Below are positions 1-15,990 of a stretch of DNA of 64,000 nt, piece by piece. Both the position numbers and the translations under genes were made by a program. Under the pieces are notes generated by a model. It was not told the origin of the DNA and ran no database searches. It saw only the letters and a program-made list of their open reading frames with translations. How positions within the stretch are numbered: the stretch's first letter is position 1; the number at the start of each line of letters is the position of its first letter. Source of the DNA: Pardosa pseudoannulata (Eukaryota; Arthropoda; Arachnida; Araneae; Lycosidae); contig CM063502.1 in NCBI GenBank assembly GCA_032207245.1, positions 139,070,173-139,134,172 of the forward strand, given 5' to 3'.

Positions 1-700
1 CAAACTTTTATATCATCGATTCTGGTGACAGGAATATGCTTGCATTGTTTTATTACACAAGCAATCGAAATCTAGCTTTGTAGAAGTAATCTCTAGGCAA
101 TATTTCATTTTCTGTATTGAGCTTGTTATGATATTCCTTTCTTGCAACAACATTAGTTGAAAAATATTTTTTTACATAAATATGTTTTTCTAAATAGAAT
201 TAAAATAACCATGTGAACAGAATATTAGAGTACAGTAAGTACAGAATGTTAGGCTGCTGACACAAAACCTTGTTTCATAGAGGTCTAGATAATTACATGC
301 AGCCTATGGATTTAGCATATAAATACTATGTGTGTTGCATTTGTTTGCATTTTTAAATCACTCGTAGCACCCCGCAATATGTAGCTGAACTCTGTTTGAA
401 GATCATTGCCAACTACTGAAGACAATCCACCAATCAAGTATTACATTAGAGAAGACCAGGAGTAAAGTCATTTAGTGACCCCAAATTAAAATGTAATTTT
501 TCATGCATTCATTGTTTTCATAGAAGAGTTTTAAAATTCCTGTTAAAAGGTGTAAAACTCAACTATAAAGATGCTGAAAATACTACAGTATGTTAAAAAT
601 TAAATAGTATGCAGCAACTAGCGTTTAGATAATTTTATGCCCCCTTGGTTATCCAAATGTTCATATAAATTTCACAATTTAACAATCTTCTAACAATTCA

Positions 701-830
701 GCCGGAAAACAAGTGAGCATATATAGGTTGTGTAAAGAGTTTGTTAGTTTGAGTCCCAGTGCTGGCATGAATGTTCATAGCCGTTTAGGATTAATTTTAA
801 GCAGTTGGACGTGATCTAGTTAGCAAAAGG
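701..830 (+). repeat. Old copy of the tRNA-derived SINE (family 1), degraded
   Basis: From about 745 the sequence follows the family: a B-box relic (TTTGAGTCCCAG), then GGCATGAATGTTCATAGCCG and TTTTAAGCAGT. The head is barely recognisable. Confidence 0.6.
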
Positions 831-1159
831 TTTCACCCTCTTTAATAATTTTTTATTTAAAGTCACAGTAAACTTTCACCTGTATGAAGTTATCCTGAAA
901 TTTTGATTTATCTATATCCCTAAAATGTTAAATATAACTAAAAGTTGTTGTTTTTTAATATACATCACCCTGCAGTAAATATAAATTTTATTACAACATA
1001 AAATTCGATTATTAAGAGTAGTTACTTTAAAGATTTCTCAAAGGAAAAATTTCTGGATTTTAGGAATATTTGAAACACTCCAGAATAATTTCTGAGTGTG
1101 ACACTCATTTGAACTTTGTCGGCTGTTTACCTTATAATGTCCAAAACAAAAGTCATAAA

Positions 1160-1232
1160 TGGTCGTAGTCTTTTAGAATTTAATTTTAAGCAGTTGGCCT
1201 AGATCTAGTTAGTCCTCGAGTAGCAAAATTTT
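1160..1232 (+). repeat. SINE family 1, 3'-half fragment
   Basis: Matches the tRNA-unrelated body of the family: GGTCGTAGTC, TTTTAAGCAGTTGG, a relic of CTCATTAGCCCTCG, then AGCAAAA. No head and no tail remain. Confidence 0.5.
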
Positions 1233-2170
1233 CATGATACCAATGACACCAAATTGAACCAAAAATATATAGTTACCTGTATGCTCGGGCTAATTATTAT
1301 TTTTAATCTACTGTGAAAGTATATGGCATAATAATTTCAACAGTATTTCTAAAAATGGTTCTTTATTTAGCACGCTGACCTCCCTTGCTGTAGATGATTG
1401 ACATTATTTTTACATAACGAACTGCGTGAATTATATATACGACATGCAAGTGGATCAATTTAATTTACAGCAAAATGAGACAGAAAAAATATGGGTTTCC
1501 CGAGGAACATTTTTGCAGTCTTGAAGTCAGCGTATTAAAAGAAATACATTTTAATATTATAACACAAAAGAAAAAATACTGCTTTATAAATTTTCATGAA
1601 ATCCAAAGATTAATAATTTATTTTTAGGTCATCTGTAATGCAGGTTATTTTCTAACCTACAAAAATTACGAGATTTTTAATTACTCTTCATACAATAGGA
1701 AGAAATAAAATGGTTTTTGAGTATAAAAAACAAATGGAATAAGCAGAAAAAGTGAACCAGATAAATCAAGCTTTTCAGAATGTCATCCTTCGGGATACGA
1801 TGTCACGCTTCAATATTCCACTTCTGTTATTAAAGTGTAAATATAGAGCAATAAATCATGAACATATTCGTCAAATAAATTTTATTTTTGTTATGTCAAA
1901 AAAGTAGTTTATTATTTCTGTACAAAAAAAAAGTTTACAGATAGAAAGGGTTTCTGAGACGTTCAAACAAAGGTAAATCCTACCTATTTTAAAGGGACTC
2001 AAAGTAGGGTAAGTACAAATAAAATATATCATACTTTTGTATATTGTTTTAAATATGAAATAGAAAGGTAACAAATTACTTTGAAATTCTTATGAATATA
2101 ATTTGATGGGGTTTCTTCGCTTAATTCATTAATTACATGCTTTCCTTAAATTTATACTTTCAATATTACA

Positions 2171-2212
2171 ATCGGTACCGGAGTTCCTCGGTTTGAGCCT
2201 CATTACTGGCAT
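2171..2212 (+). repeat. SINE family 1 fragment at the head of a minisatellite
   Basis: CGGTACCGGAGTTCCTCGG, a degraded B box (GGTTTGAGCC) and TGGCAT match the family around its B box. The fragment runs straight into the ~135-bp tandem array, whose unit begins with its last ~25 bp. Confidence 0.6.
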
Positions 2213-2729
2213 AACTTTTCGTTTTTTTCTAACACCAAATTGGAATTTAGTATCAGAGGAATGTTTTGGATTAAATACCGATACAAATATATCTAAATCT
2301 TTTTCGTCTTTAAAAACGACAGAGACGAAATTACTTCATTACTGGCATAACTTTTCGTTTCCTTTAACACCAAATTGGAATTTAGTATCAGAGGAATGAT
2401 TTGGATTAAATACCGATACAAATATATCTAAATCTTTTTCGTCTCTAAAAACGTTAGAGACGAAATTACCTCATTACTGGCATAACTTTTCGTTTTTTTC
2501 TAACACCAAATTGGAATTTAGTATCAGAGGAATGTTTTGGATTAAATACCGATACAAATATATCTAAATCTTTTCCGTCTCTAAAAACGTTAGAGACGAA
2601 ATTACCTCATTACTGGCATAACTTTTCGTTTCCTCTAACACCAAATTGAAATTTAGTATCAGAAGAATGTTTTGGATTAAATACCGATACAAATGTATCT
2701 AAATATTTTTCGTCTCTAAAATCGTTAGC
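2201..2729 (+). repeat. Minisatellite, four units of ~135-136 bp
   Basis: CATTACTGGCATAACTTTTCG recurs (with few changes) at 2201, 2337, 2472 and 2608, spacing 136, 135 and 136 bp. Units are about 95% alike by eye and contain TTAGTATCAGAGGAATG and a small inverted pair, TTTTCGTCTCTAAAAACG..TTAGAGACGAAA. A short open frame over two units is a by-product of the repeat and is not a gene. Confidence 0.9.
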
Positions 2730-4890
2730 TAGATCATAGCTGAATATTTCTTGCAATGAACCAGATACAACGATAACTGTGGATTCAAGCCCCTAGGATG
2801 ATATTTTCATAATCGTTCAAAATCAGTTTTCAAACATTAATCCTGGTATATTTATCAATTATGCTGCAAAAATTATCCTCACAAGAAGGGTGCACTTTCT
2901 GAGACAAGTTTAAATCTTGTTTATTTACGGGGTTATTGAGGAAACCTTAAAGGATGTAAGAAAAATTAGGTTAGTTACAGATAATAAAGTGTCATTATCA
3001 GTAAGAACTAGTTACGCAGTTTTTGAAGATAGAATAATAATTAAAATAAAGCAAAAAATGTATATCATTATTGAAGTTAAATGTGCTTCTTCCTTAGTAC
3101 AGAATGGAATACAAAATAATATAACGGATGCAAAACTGTATAGTTATCCCACTAAAATGATTATTCGAAGGCATAATAATTCAAATAATAATCTTAAGGA
3201 TGCAAAATCGACTATTTTGATAATCAGTCATAAAAGAAGTTTCAGTTTGATGAGAAATTAAAGTTAAAAAACACAAATTGATGCTTTATTCTTTTATTAT
3301 TCTTTTATTCCTGTTGTGTTACTTGATGCGTTATTCTTTTATTCCTGCATTATTGTTAATTATGCGTTAAATTGTATTTGTAAATTTTAATATATCAAAT
3401 TACTTTTTAGCTTCAAAATCGATTCACTAAAAGAACCTCTAATTTCTCTCTCTTTCAAGCATCGTTACTGAATAGGGCTATCTTATTTGGAGAAACTCCC
3501 TAGCGTGACCTTTATTGTAAAAAAAATGTGTAACAGATAGTCATGTTATTAATGGGTAGAACGTTGCTAACATACATACAAACAGAAATACAACACTTTT
3601 CCGTTGTAAATGGGATACTTTCTCTTTCCTTTCTGCTTTCTGAATGCGATTGAGACAGGGTGGGCTCTTTCTCCAAGGAAAAGTAAAATATCAGAAATTT
3701 CCAGTTAAACATTTTTTAGTCTGTAAATACTTTTGTATCTTAGAAGGAATTATAAATAATTGTTCTATTTTTGATCATGTTAAAATATATATGCGTAAAA
3801 AACTTTCACTCCAAAGGGTAGGATGCACTTTGTGACTATTCAGATTCTAATTCAAAACAACTATCTGATTTACTCTCATTAAAGCAAAACAATACAAAAT
3901 TTTATGATCCTCTTCACTTTGAATGTACGAAGCATTTTCTCTTGAAGTTTCCTGAATAAAAGTAAAAAATCTGAAAATGTCAATTAAAAAACTTTTAGTC
4001 AGGAAATATTTTTGTGTACTTAGCAGGAAAGAGATGCTTGTCAAAAATATATATGATTTAAAACCTTATCGTATTAGCAATGTGAGGATAAAATTGAATT
4101 GTTCTTTTACTTTTACAAGCTTTTAATAATTGAAACGCAGTTTCTACGGTTGAAGAGTTTTCATCGTAGACAATAGGGATGCAAAAGGATTTGAATTAGT
4201 TTTGAAATTCATCTCTGAAGAAATTTGTACAGGATGTCCGCAGCTGATTTGAGTGATAATATCTTTCAGATTTTTAAAGCTATACAAATGAAATTATTCA
4301 AATCGTAGCTATAATCTCACTTGAATTTGATAAAACAAAATAAGCTGATTAAAGTGCATTCTTTTTTTTTTTTGTTCAAAAGTTTTTCTGTATACTCACT
4401 GAACCATATTAGAGTAGATAAAAGGAAAAATATAAACCAATTATGAAATACTACAAAGCAATTTCATATTATCCAGGAAATGTTATAAAATATGCATCTT
4501 TTTTATATTTTAGTATTTTATAATCAGTTTACAGAAGCTTTATAAAAAAATGATATTTTATTATCAGACTTTGAGGTTATTCTCTTTTTAAATTTAAACA
4601 GTCTCAATATCTCATTTAACAAAAATTTATCCTGTATATCACTGAAACATTTATTCTTAGTCCATGAGTTTTCAAATTATAAAGAATGTGGAAGTTACTT
4701 TGATAATTTTACATTCTTTATATTATCTTGCTACTGCTATCTATAAATTTTCCATACGTTATCTGTTCTTGACACTAAGTAAATTTCTACATTGAATTAA
4801 TATGCAATTGAGCGTTAGAGTTTAATTATTTACATCACTAATTTTTTACCATTACACATACACACACATACATGCATACATACATAAATA
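2730..4890. other. AT-rich noncoding DNA, no gene supported
   Basis: Nothing recognisable. An open frame of 114 codons at 2917-3261 (starting at TTG) is rich in Lys, Ile and Asn codons. It has no Kozak context, splice partners or family resemblance, so I do not call it. Confidence 0.6.
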
Positions 4891-4900
4891 CATATATCTA

Positions 4901-4990
<90 letters not shown>

Positions 4991-5007
4991 CATATATATA
5001 CATATAG

Positions 5008-5072
<65 letters not shown>

Positions 5073-5089
5073 TATACATATATATATAA
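4891..5089. repeat. (TA)n microsatellite, left flank of the Helitron
   Basis: Imperfect TA repeat with occasional C and G interruptions. It ends at A5089, exactly where the Helitron begins. Confidence 0.95.
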
Positions 5090-6228
5090 TCTATATATAT
5101 AAAAATGAATTTGTGTGTGTCTGTCTGTCTGTCTGTCTGTACTCAATAGACTCAAAAACTATGCATCCAATCGCCGTGAAAATTTGGGAAATGTTTAGGT
5201 ATATCCCTGGGAAGGTTTTTGTAAATTTTCAACGTTCGAAATTCCTTCCTTCCCCCTTTTTCGAGCATTTCATGTCATTATTCCAAGCATTATTTTCCCC
5301 GGTTAAACGCAAACGATTAAGTTTTTAATTTATCGCATCATATCTAAGGGAAAGAAGCAATATTTCTAGCAATGTGACGTCATCCCAAGTAATTGCTTTA
5401 AACGCAGTTTTTCACGGTTAAAAGCAGGAGATTAAAATGTTCAATTCATCACATAATAAATAGGCGAAAATGATATTTTTCTATCATTATGACGTCATTC
5501 ATTTAAATATTTCATTTATTTATTTCTTATTTTATATTATTTAAAATCGTCTGCTTAGTATCTATTCGATTTGAACTGAAATTTGAGATATAAAGTGATT
5601 CACTTTCATTTCTATGTGACGCAAATTATAGCATTTTTATATGAGAACTAATTTTAAATTTAATTCTTGGTTCATTTTTATGTTACAATGAAATGCATAT
5701 CAACAATATTCTAAGTACAAAAAGTACAAATTTTAGTGACTCTCATGGCCAAATAAAACCTATCATTTTATATAGTTATCTTCATATTCATATGGTTGTC
5801 GATATGAATGTGTGTTTCTGTTTCATACAAAACCATGTGGTTTGTCATAAATTTCCTTAATTTTGGAAAACATTTATTACTACCAACAAAATTAGCACTG
5901 TTGCTGTCAAAACCTCTGCTTCCTATTCTATCACGTAATATGGCAAGATCTGTTAACTTTGCTAATCAACGTACAGTAGTAATACAGTAATGCAATTTAG
6001 GGTTAAGCTTATATTTTACAATAAAAAAAGTTTGAGCAAATTTAATATAATACAAATTCGATTATAAAAACTGAATAATGTTATAATACACTTATGATAA
6101 AAATATATAAACATGCCAATGACTCGAACTGAACTGTGACGAATTTAGAGAGTTATTCACGAAAAATAAATCTTTGTTTAAAAGTAATATATTAAGTTCA
6201 CCGTAGCGAAGCACGGGCAAACTTGCTA

Positions 6229-6229
<1 letters not shown>
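5090..6229 (+). mobile_element. Non-autonomous Helitron, 1140 bp
   Basis: The 5' end reads TCTATATATATAAAAATGAA followed by a (GTCT)n run, a layout common at arthropod Helitron 5' ends. The 3' end carries a GC-rich hairpin CCGTAGCGAAGCACGG (6201-6216; stem CCGT/ACGG plus GC/GC around one bulged A) about 10 bp before the terminal CTAG (6226-6229). The preceding base is A (5089) and the next is T (6230), the A|T target of the superfamily, with no target duplication. Both flanks are (TA)n. No Rep/helicase frame is present, so it would depend on an autonomous relative. It has two similar internal blocks containing GTGACGTCAT and ATGACGTCAT. Confidence 0.75.

Positions 6230-6300
<71 letters not shown>
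6230..6300. repeat. (TA)n microsatellite, right flank of the Helitron
   Basis: Pure AT dinucleotide run, the continuation of the tract that the Helitron interrupted. Confidence 0.95.
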
Positions 6301-6303
<3 letters not shown>

Positions 6304-8168
6304 CTTACTTACATACTTAGTGTTGCGTGCCTCCCCAGGAGGGCAAGCCCCCACTCTCCAGATTTTTTTCATCTCTGTAGAAAAGAAGGTTTTGAGAATA
6401 TCCTATTAACGAAGTTAATGGTAGTTCATTTTCATTGCTTCTTTTCCTAACGTAGTTTAGTCAAAAATAATAATATCAAATCATATACCCTACTTTTGTG
6501 AGAGAAGGTGCTACTGGAGCGTGCTCTCTAATATATGTTTGTTTTATTTAGACAGCAGACAGTTGAAAATACAGATTCAAAAAGAATTAGTATTTCCTTA
6601 TAACTAACACTAGAAATTCAACAAATATTTAAATAGACAGAAATAGGTGTAAAATTTTAATTTAAACATACGAGATTCATTACTGAATAAAGGAAACACC
6701 ATTCATAACTATCATACGAGGGTGTAATTGTAAGAATCAAATGTTCTTCAAAGAGTTTTAAGTTCGTTTATCTCAAGACGGTTGTTTTTCTGAGACAATT
6801 TATCGTGCTATTAAAAGTTTTAAAGCACTGTATTTACTTTTATTTTTAAACTAAACGGAAAAATGAGATATTTTAGTTTATTTCAGTCTATTTCTTCATC
6901 AATTTTCAACAATTTTAATACCGACTAATAGGTGTAAAGCATCTTTCAATTCAGAGACAAAAGATGTTTCGAGAGAAGAGAAGAGAACTGAGAGGCAGAA
7001 GTTTAGGAATACTGTCTTTCGAGATTATAATGCGTACATATATATAAAATTATATTTTAAAAATTGGAGGAATGTGTGTAAAAAAATCTCAGTTCCCTAT
7101 AAGCGATTTTTTATTTTCTATGTAGTTCACTAAAAACATTTAAAAGTAATTTTAACTAAATGTAAGTTCAGTCGGGACCAGTAAGAAAATTTACCTTTAC
7201 TTACCCTAGTGCCTATTTTATATAAAATATCCCATAGGTCACATTTACCTTCTGTTACATAACATACCACTAATGTGAGAAAATTACAAAGATTATCATT
7301 AATATTCACAAATTCTCATTACCATGCACAAAAGGCGAAAGATGCTAACTTTTTGTTTATATAGCAGGCAGAATTATCTCCTGACATTCAATCTGAATGT
7401 TTTCCCTAACCTATCATAGCTTTTATGCACGTGAGGTAGAATTTTTACCCTAGTGCATTTTTGTATAAAGGTGAGTGGGACAACGGTGTTTTGCATCAAG
7501 AACAAAAGAGGAATTTTTTCAGTAAATCACGGTCAAAATTCTAAAAATTATAGTTTGAATAAGTGAGAGTGCGTGAAAATATTTCTGTATGTGTTTTTCA
7601 ACTTCACATCTTATAGTGTTTATTTTTCAAATATGAATTGTACATAACTCAAAATAACTTTAAACTTACCTATGAAGAAACATAGGATATTTGAAACTTG
7701 ATAGGCCAAGAGAGAGGGAGAAAGCTGAAGCCGTGGAGAATGAAATTATTATAAACTTTCATATTACATGATGTAAGCTAAAAAATAACTAGGTAAAAGC
7801 TACAAAGAGCCGTTGACACACAATATAAAAGTTTCATATTCCCCTATTTCAAATTTTCAATGACTGAAGAGAGTGTATGAAATAAGGATATTGAGATTTA
7901 AACACTTTAATTAAAGCTCTAAATTTTAAAAAAGCTTTAAGCTCTTGTGAACGCTTTCTGGCGTTTTTCTACGTCCACGTACCTGATGCAAACATGCTTA
8001 TCAACACGTGTAAAAATGTATGTGCATACACAGGGCCAATTGTAGGTAAATTAGCTGCCTGTGTGCAAGATAGTATTTGGCCACCCTCTATTAATAAGTG
8101 TTCTTCTGGCCGCCCTAAAAAGTAGGCTTCTTGCATGCATTTACGCACTGATTCAGACTCTGTACAAA
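6301..8168. other. AT-rich noncoding DNA
   Basis: No gene or repeat recognised. A less AT-rich patch at 7960-8160 has a 70-codon minus-strand frame without supporting signals. Confidence 0.5.
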
Positions 8169-10157
<1,989 letters not shown>

Positions 10158-10198
10158 CAAGCCTAGCATGTACATATACATATATACATAGAGGTAAA

Positions 10199-11439
<1,241 letters not shown>

Positions 11440-11440
<1 letters not shown>

Positions 11441-12010
11441 GTTACAGCTTTGAAGTTTACACATTTTTTTAAAATTTATAAATAAATACTTGGCAAATCA
11501 TTCCGGTGAAGTTCTGAGACACTTAGAGGACCTTAAAAATATCAAAGAAGGAAAAATATTTTTAGGATCCTGTATCAAAAATAGCTGGAAATAATTTGCG
11601 GAATTTGGGTAACATTTATCTGACTATTTGTAATATTTGCATGATTTTTTGGAAACACAGCTCATATATTTATAAGGCTTTCTTTAAAATAATGCAAATT
11701 ATTTTACAGGATTATTTTTACCTCATAATTCTCAAAATTTATATTATTAGTTTACCAAACTTATAGAAAGGATGTTGTTTTGCAGAAGAAATATAATGGT
11801 GCAAATTAAATTTAAAAAAATTTCATTGACGGCGATATTTGAGCATGTAAAGAAAATACTTTTTTTTCTGCATATGCATGAAATATACACATACTTTTAG
11901 CATATAATTTTGCAGTCAAAACGTCTGAGAAATATAAAAAAAGTCCAAATGTGTATAATGAAAATTTTAATCGATATCGATATTATATTGAATCGTATTT
12001 CAGACAATCT
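11440..12010 (+). repeat. Diverged repeat R1, copy 1
   Basis: Shares, in the same order, GCTTTGAAGTTTA, a GGTGAAGTT block, CTGGAAATAATTT, AAACACAGCT, ATGTAAAGAAAA, TTTTTCTGCA and AATGAAAATTTT with 13380-13990. No coding frame is conserved. Confidence 0.55.
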
Positions 12011-13379
12011 TTCTAAGTTATTCTTTGTACAGTTTTAAATTAAGGTAAAAGTAATTCTTCTCCATATATATGAAACTGCTTCAAAAATTATCTAAATCTG
12101 CAGAAAAATAGGAAAATAAAATAACAGTAGCACAAATTTTCTATAAAATGAAATCTTTTTCTATGGAAACTCTTTTTAGATTATATGTAAGTCCGCACAA
12201 TGAGGTATAATATAATGCGAAATACCTTCTTATTAGAATAAAATTAACCTTTATTTAAGACACAGCTGTAAGTTAATTTTATTCTAAATTGCGTCTGAAA
12301 ATAAATTTATCTATAAAAATTGCCTTTTATATAATATTCTAAAATTTCTTTAACGCTATAACACATGGCTTTTATGCTTTGTTTATATGTTAATCTGGGG
12401 AATTACTGTTATATCTAAAGTTTATTTCGAAACTAAAAATTTGTTTTATATAACACCAATGTTGTAGGTAATGTTTTCAATCTCTGGTTATCTTCCTATT
12501 TTTAAAATTAAATTGGTAATAAATGAACAAAAAACTACACATTTTACATTACCTTCATAAATGTGTGTTTTATTTCATTTTTCAAAATATTTAACCTTTT
12601 TTATGTGAAATATTACAGAAGAAAATTGTGATGAGAAAGACAGCAACTCAACACTAGAATTGGACAAATAGGCCGCGTTACGTTGCAGATTTCACTTGCA
12701 AAGGATTTTGGGTCTAGAGAAGGATGATATTCAAATTTTAAACCTAGTAACGGATTTATAAACCTAAGCTAAGCTTAATTATCTATTTTAGGTTAGAATG
12801 TCATTGTTTTCTATATAATTTACGAACAATAACAGTTCTAGAGTGGAATACTGAAGTTTGCAGAAGATAATGTTTATGAATAAGGTTCTTAATCTTCCAG
12901 CGAATTTGCCTTCGTGACATGCATCCTAAATCTTCAAAAACATCTTCTAGTCCCAGCAGTTGCCTGTTGGCAGTTTGAGACACAGTTTGAATAGGAACAA
13001 TCACTTCTATCACTTACATTTGTCCATAACTATGTAATGGCGATTCGCGATATACATTGTAACAGTTTAACACGAGAGTTAATTATGACACACAAGGCAA
13101 ACACGCATCCACTGAATACAATGAAAAAAATCTTAATTAAAGACTAAACGAGAAGATTGCATTAGATATAAATCTGTTGATAGAAATCTGATTTTTAAAA
13201 GCTTTATCATTCTTCTTCGGTCATATCCAAGAAAGTATGTTTTACTACTAAGGCTTCGACAAACTACTAGCTTGGAATTACAATTACTACCGTTGCAGTT
13301 GTAAACCTTTTGTAAACTTCAATGCCATTTTTTTAGTTCATGTTTGCACACACACATGTATGTGTATATATAGATATAG
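12011..13379. other. AT-rich DNA with a 16-bp inverted repeat; no gene supported
   Basis: TTAGAATAAAATTAAC (12233-12248) and its complement GTTAATTTTATTCTAA (12272-12287) form a perfect short hairpin. A 70-codon minus-strand frame at 12801-13013 is less biased in composition than most, but it has no recognisable motif. Confidence 0.5.
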
Positions 13380-13990
13380 AAAAAAAAGACAAAATATTAA
13401 AACCACTTTGAAGTTTAGACATTTTTTTTAAAATTGCTAAAAATATATTTGACGATTTGATTACTAACTTAATTCATATAAAGATCGTACTCAAAATCAA
13501 TATTTCCAGTGAAGTTTCGGTAACTTGTCTATTTGAAAGGGCCGTCCATATATTTAAAAGGTAGACAATATTTCTCATCAATCTTTATCATAAACACCTG
13601 GAAATAATTTCCAGCTTCTGCATAATATCTCAATATTTTCAATGTATACTTATTTTTTTTAAACACAGCTTATATAACAAAGAATATGTCTCATTAAAAC
13701 ACTAAATCTATCTCGAAATTTCGAAAGTTTATATGGACCACTTACGAGATTTACAGAAAAAAAAAACTATAGTTATTTAACCGAAATCTAATTTGCAAAT
13801 TGAGTTCTAAAAATTGCATTAACAACAGAATATAAGTATGTAAAGAAAAATCTCTTTTTCTGCACAGGCACAAAACATAACTTTTGTTATACAACTGTAC
13901 AGTCAACACTGTAGAACTAACAAATATTTAAAATGTTCAATTGTATCTGATGAAAATTTTTAAAAAGTACCGGCATTATACTGAACTAAA
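13380..13990 (+). repeat. Diverged repeat R1, copy 2
   Basis: Same ordered blocks as 11440-12010: CTTTGAAGTTTAGACATTTT, CAGTGAAGTTTC, CTGGAAATAATTTCC, AAACACAGCTTATAT, ATGTAAAGAAAAA, TTTTTCTGCA, GATGAAAATTTT. Spacing between the copies is about 1.9 kb. Confidence 0.55.
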
Positions 13991-13998
13991 CATAAGTT

Positions 13999-14034
<36 letters not shown>
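13999..14034. repeat. (CT)n microsatellite
   Basis: Nearly pure CT run immediately 5' of a SINE. The same repeat resumes after the SINE at 14214-14227. Confidence 0.95.
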
Positions 14035-14035
14035 G

Positions 14036-14213
14036 TCGAACGATGGCGAAATGGTTAGGGTGCTGACCTTCGGTACCGGAGTTTATGGGGTTGAATCCCA
14101 CTGTGGCATGGATGTTCGCAGACATTCGGAATCGGATTTAAACTGTAGGTCCCGGTCTCATTAGCCCTCGTGTTACAAAAAGTAGACCTTAGCATTCCAA
14201 ACCAAACCAAACC
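14036..14213 (+). repeat. tRNA-derived SINE family 1, full-length, inserted in a CT tract
   Basis: Begins with TCGAACGATGGCGAAATGG (A-box region), has a B-box relic GGGTTGAATCCC, the conserved body (GGCATGGATGTTCG, AGGTCCCGGTCTCATTAG, AGTAGACC) and the CCAAACCAAACCAAACC tail. CT repeats on both sides fit a target duplication of the CT tract. Confidence 0.9.
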
Positions 14214-14569
14214 TCTCTCTCTCTTTCTGTGAAACTAGCCATAAAAAGGACAGGACCTTTCACAATTGACAAAATAAAATATTTTAAGTAATTCATAAAT
14301 ATTAAATACTAATCTTATATACAAAAGAGCAAAACCTTCTAATCGCCTATTTTGACACTCTAGTGTTATAAACTAATTTCTCAGTGGAAGTTTTCAAATA
14401 TTTTTTTTGACAAATTTTGAAAGGGTAGGTAATTTTGGAGATAGTCTGAAATACTACTCAGTGCAACGCCGATAACTTTTTAAATTTTCCTAACATAAAT
14501 CAGACTTTTTAATAAAGTGCTTTGTAATGTAAACTGCAAAATTGTACAATAAAAGTGTGGGTATATTTA

Positions 14570-14990
14570 ACGTTTGAAAAAGAAATCAATAAAAAATATC
14601 TAATTTACAAAATTTATCATGTTGTCAATAAAGTTTTTAAATTTAATTTGCACCATTATATATATCTTGTAGAACTACACCCTTTATGTGATTCTCTTAA
14701 GCGATTGGTATAAATTTTGAAAATTATAAGGATTCAGCTTGTAAAATAATTTTATAATGTTTTTGAGAAATCTTTATATTTTTAACACATGAGCTCTAAT
14801 TCCAAAAAATTATAGAAATGCTACCAACAGTCAGATAAATGTAATGGAAAAGTTTTACAAATTATTTCAATGTATTAATGATACAGAAGAAATTTTTTTA
14901 AATATTTTAATGGTTCTCTTAATGCAAATTTTACCGATACTTCTCTGAAATGTGAATTTCAAGAAGCTATTTATATGAAAAAAAAATTGT
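14570..14990 (-). repeat. Diverged repeat R1, inverted partial copy
   Basis: AAATTTAATTTGCACCATTATA at 14640-14661 is the reverse complement of 11792-11812, and neighbouring blocks (TCAGATAAATGTAA, AAATTATTTC) match in inverted order. Weaker than the direct pair. Confidence 0.4.
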
Positions 14991-15455
14991 AAACAAATCA
15001 CCAGGTATTTTTTTTTTTAGAAAATTTTTAAGAAATCTAACATTTAAAGTGAGTATAATGTTTTTGCTCTTCATAGTGTGTATGTACGTATATATAGTTA
15101 TATATGTGTATGTATGTAGTATTCAATCAGTAATACTTCTTTTGTATGCTTTGAAACAATTCTTAAGATACCAATTTTTAGGGATTATGATTTTAAAAAT
15201 ATGTTTTAGTATCGTTATAGCTCATATAAAAATAGCAATATTGTGTCTTGTAATTAATGAAGTTCTAAAACTTATCGATAAGTAGTTAGTTATTGAGAAA
15301 TTCTATTCTTTTAGAGAATTTGAAGCTATTCTTATTCGGATATATAATAGTTTTGTAAATAACATTGCTGCTTAACATATATGTAATGTTCATAACTTTT
15401 GTTTTAATAAATTTTCTCCGGGATATGGCTGTATAAGTCGTGTCTAGGTATTAAC

Positions 15456-15990
15456 TTATTATCTCATATTAAGTATAAGAAAATTTTATAAGCAAATGCT
15501 TAATTTAGTAAATTTTATTACATTAATGAAAAAAGTTGAAGCAATTTTGAACTTACAGAATGAAATATAGAGCAATATTATTTCATTCAGATTCCTAATC
15601 CATTCTTTCTATTAATAAAATTTTGAACACATATTACAATAAAATATTTTTGTTAGTGAGGTTACGTTAAATTAATACATTATTTTTGTACACTTAACTA
15701 AAGCAAAAAATGCACTATTAAAACATTTTTCCACATTGAAATTAATTGAATATTTCCTAATTACATTTTCTTATATTTCGTTATAATTTCATATTTCAGA
15801 AGTCTTATCATTCCCTGAAAAAAACCCTTCTACAAAGTGTAAGGAAGGAACATTTTCTGCATATACATATTCCGTATATGTGAGAGATAGTCCTCCAGTT
15901 AAATATGAATAGGAGCGGTTGAGGTTTTAATAGTTCAATTTTAAAGGTATATTCTGATCAAATGTTTTTAACACTTATCTCAGCATTTGC
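15456..15990 (+). repeat. Tandem duplication R2, copy 1 (535 bp)
   Basis: Starts TTATTATCTCATATTAAGTA and ends ACTTATCTCAGCATTTGC. Aligned blocks with copy 2 include ATTTCATTCAGATTCCTAAT, AATTACATTTTCTTATA, CCCTGAAA..AAAG, CATTTTCTGCAT and CCAGTTAAATATGAATA. No shared frame. Confidence 0.75.

Noticed and set aside
2193..2399. Open frame of 68 codons with an internal repeat
   Set aside because: It covers just over one minisatellite unit and opens inside a SINE fragment. It is a repeat by-product.
2201..2729. CRISPR-like array
   Set aside because: Units are contiguous 135-bp repeats without unique spacers, in eukaryotic DNA.
2917..3261. 114-codon plus frame
   Set aside because: Starts at a non-ATG codon, is strongly biased to AT-rich codons, and has no splice signals or family resemblance.
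5808..5990. 60-codon frame inside the Helitron as a Rep/helicase remnant
   Set aside because: No helicase or Rep motif is visible. The element looks non-autonomous.
12801..13013. 70-codon minus-strand frame with balanced residues
   Set aside because: No recognisable motif, no splice sites and no copy elsewhere in the window. Not enough to call.
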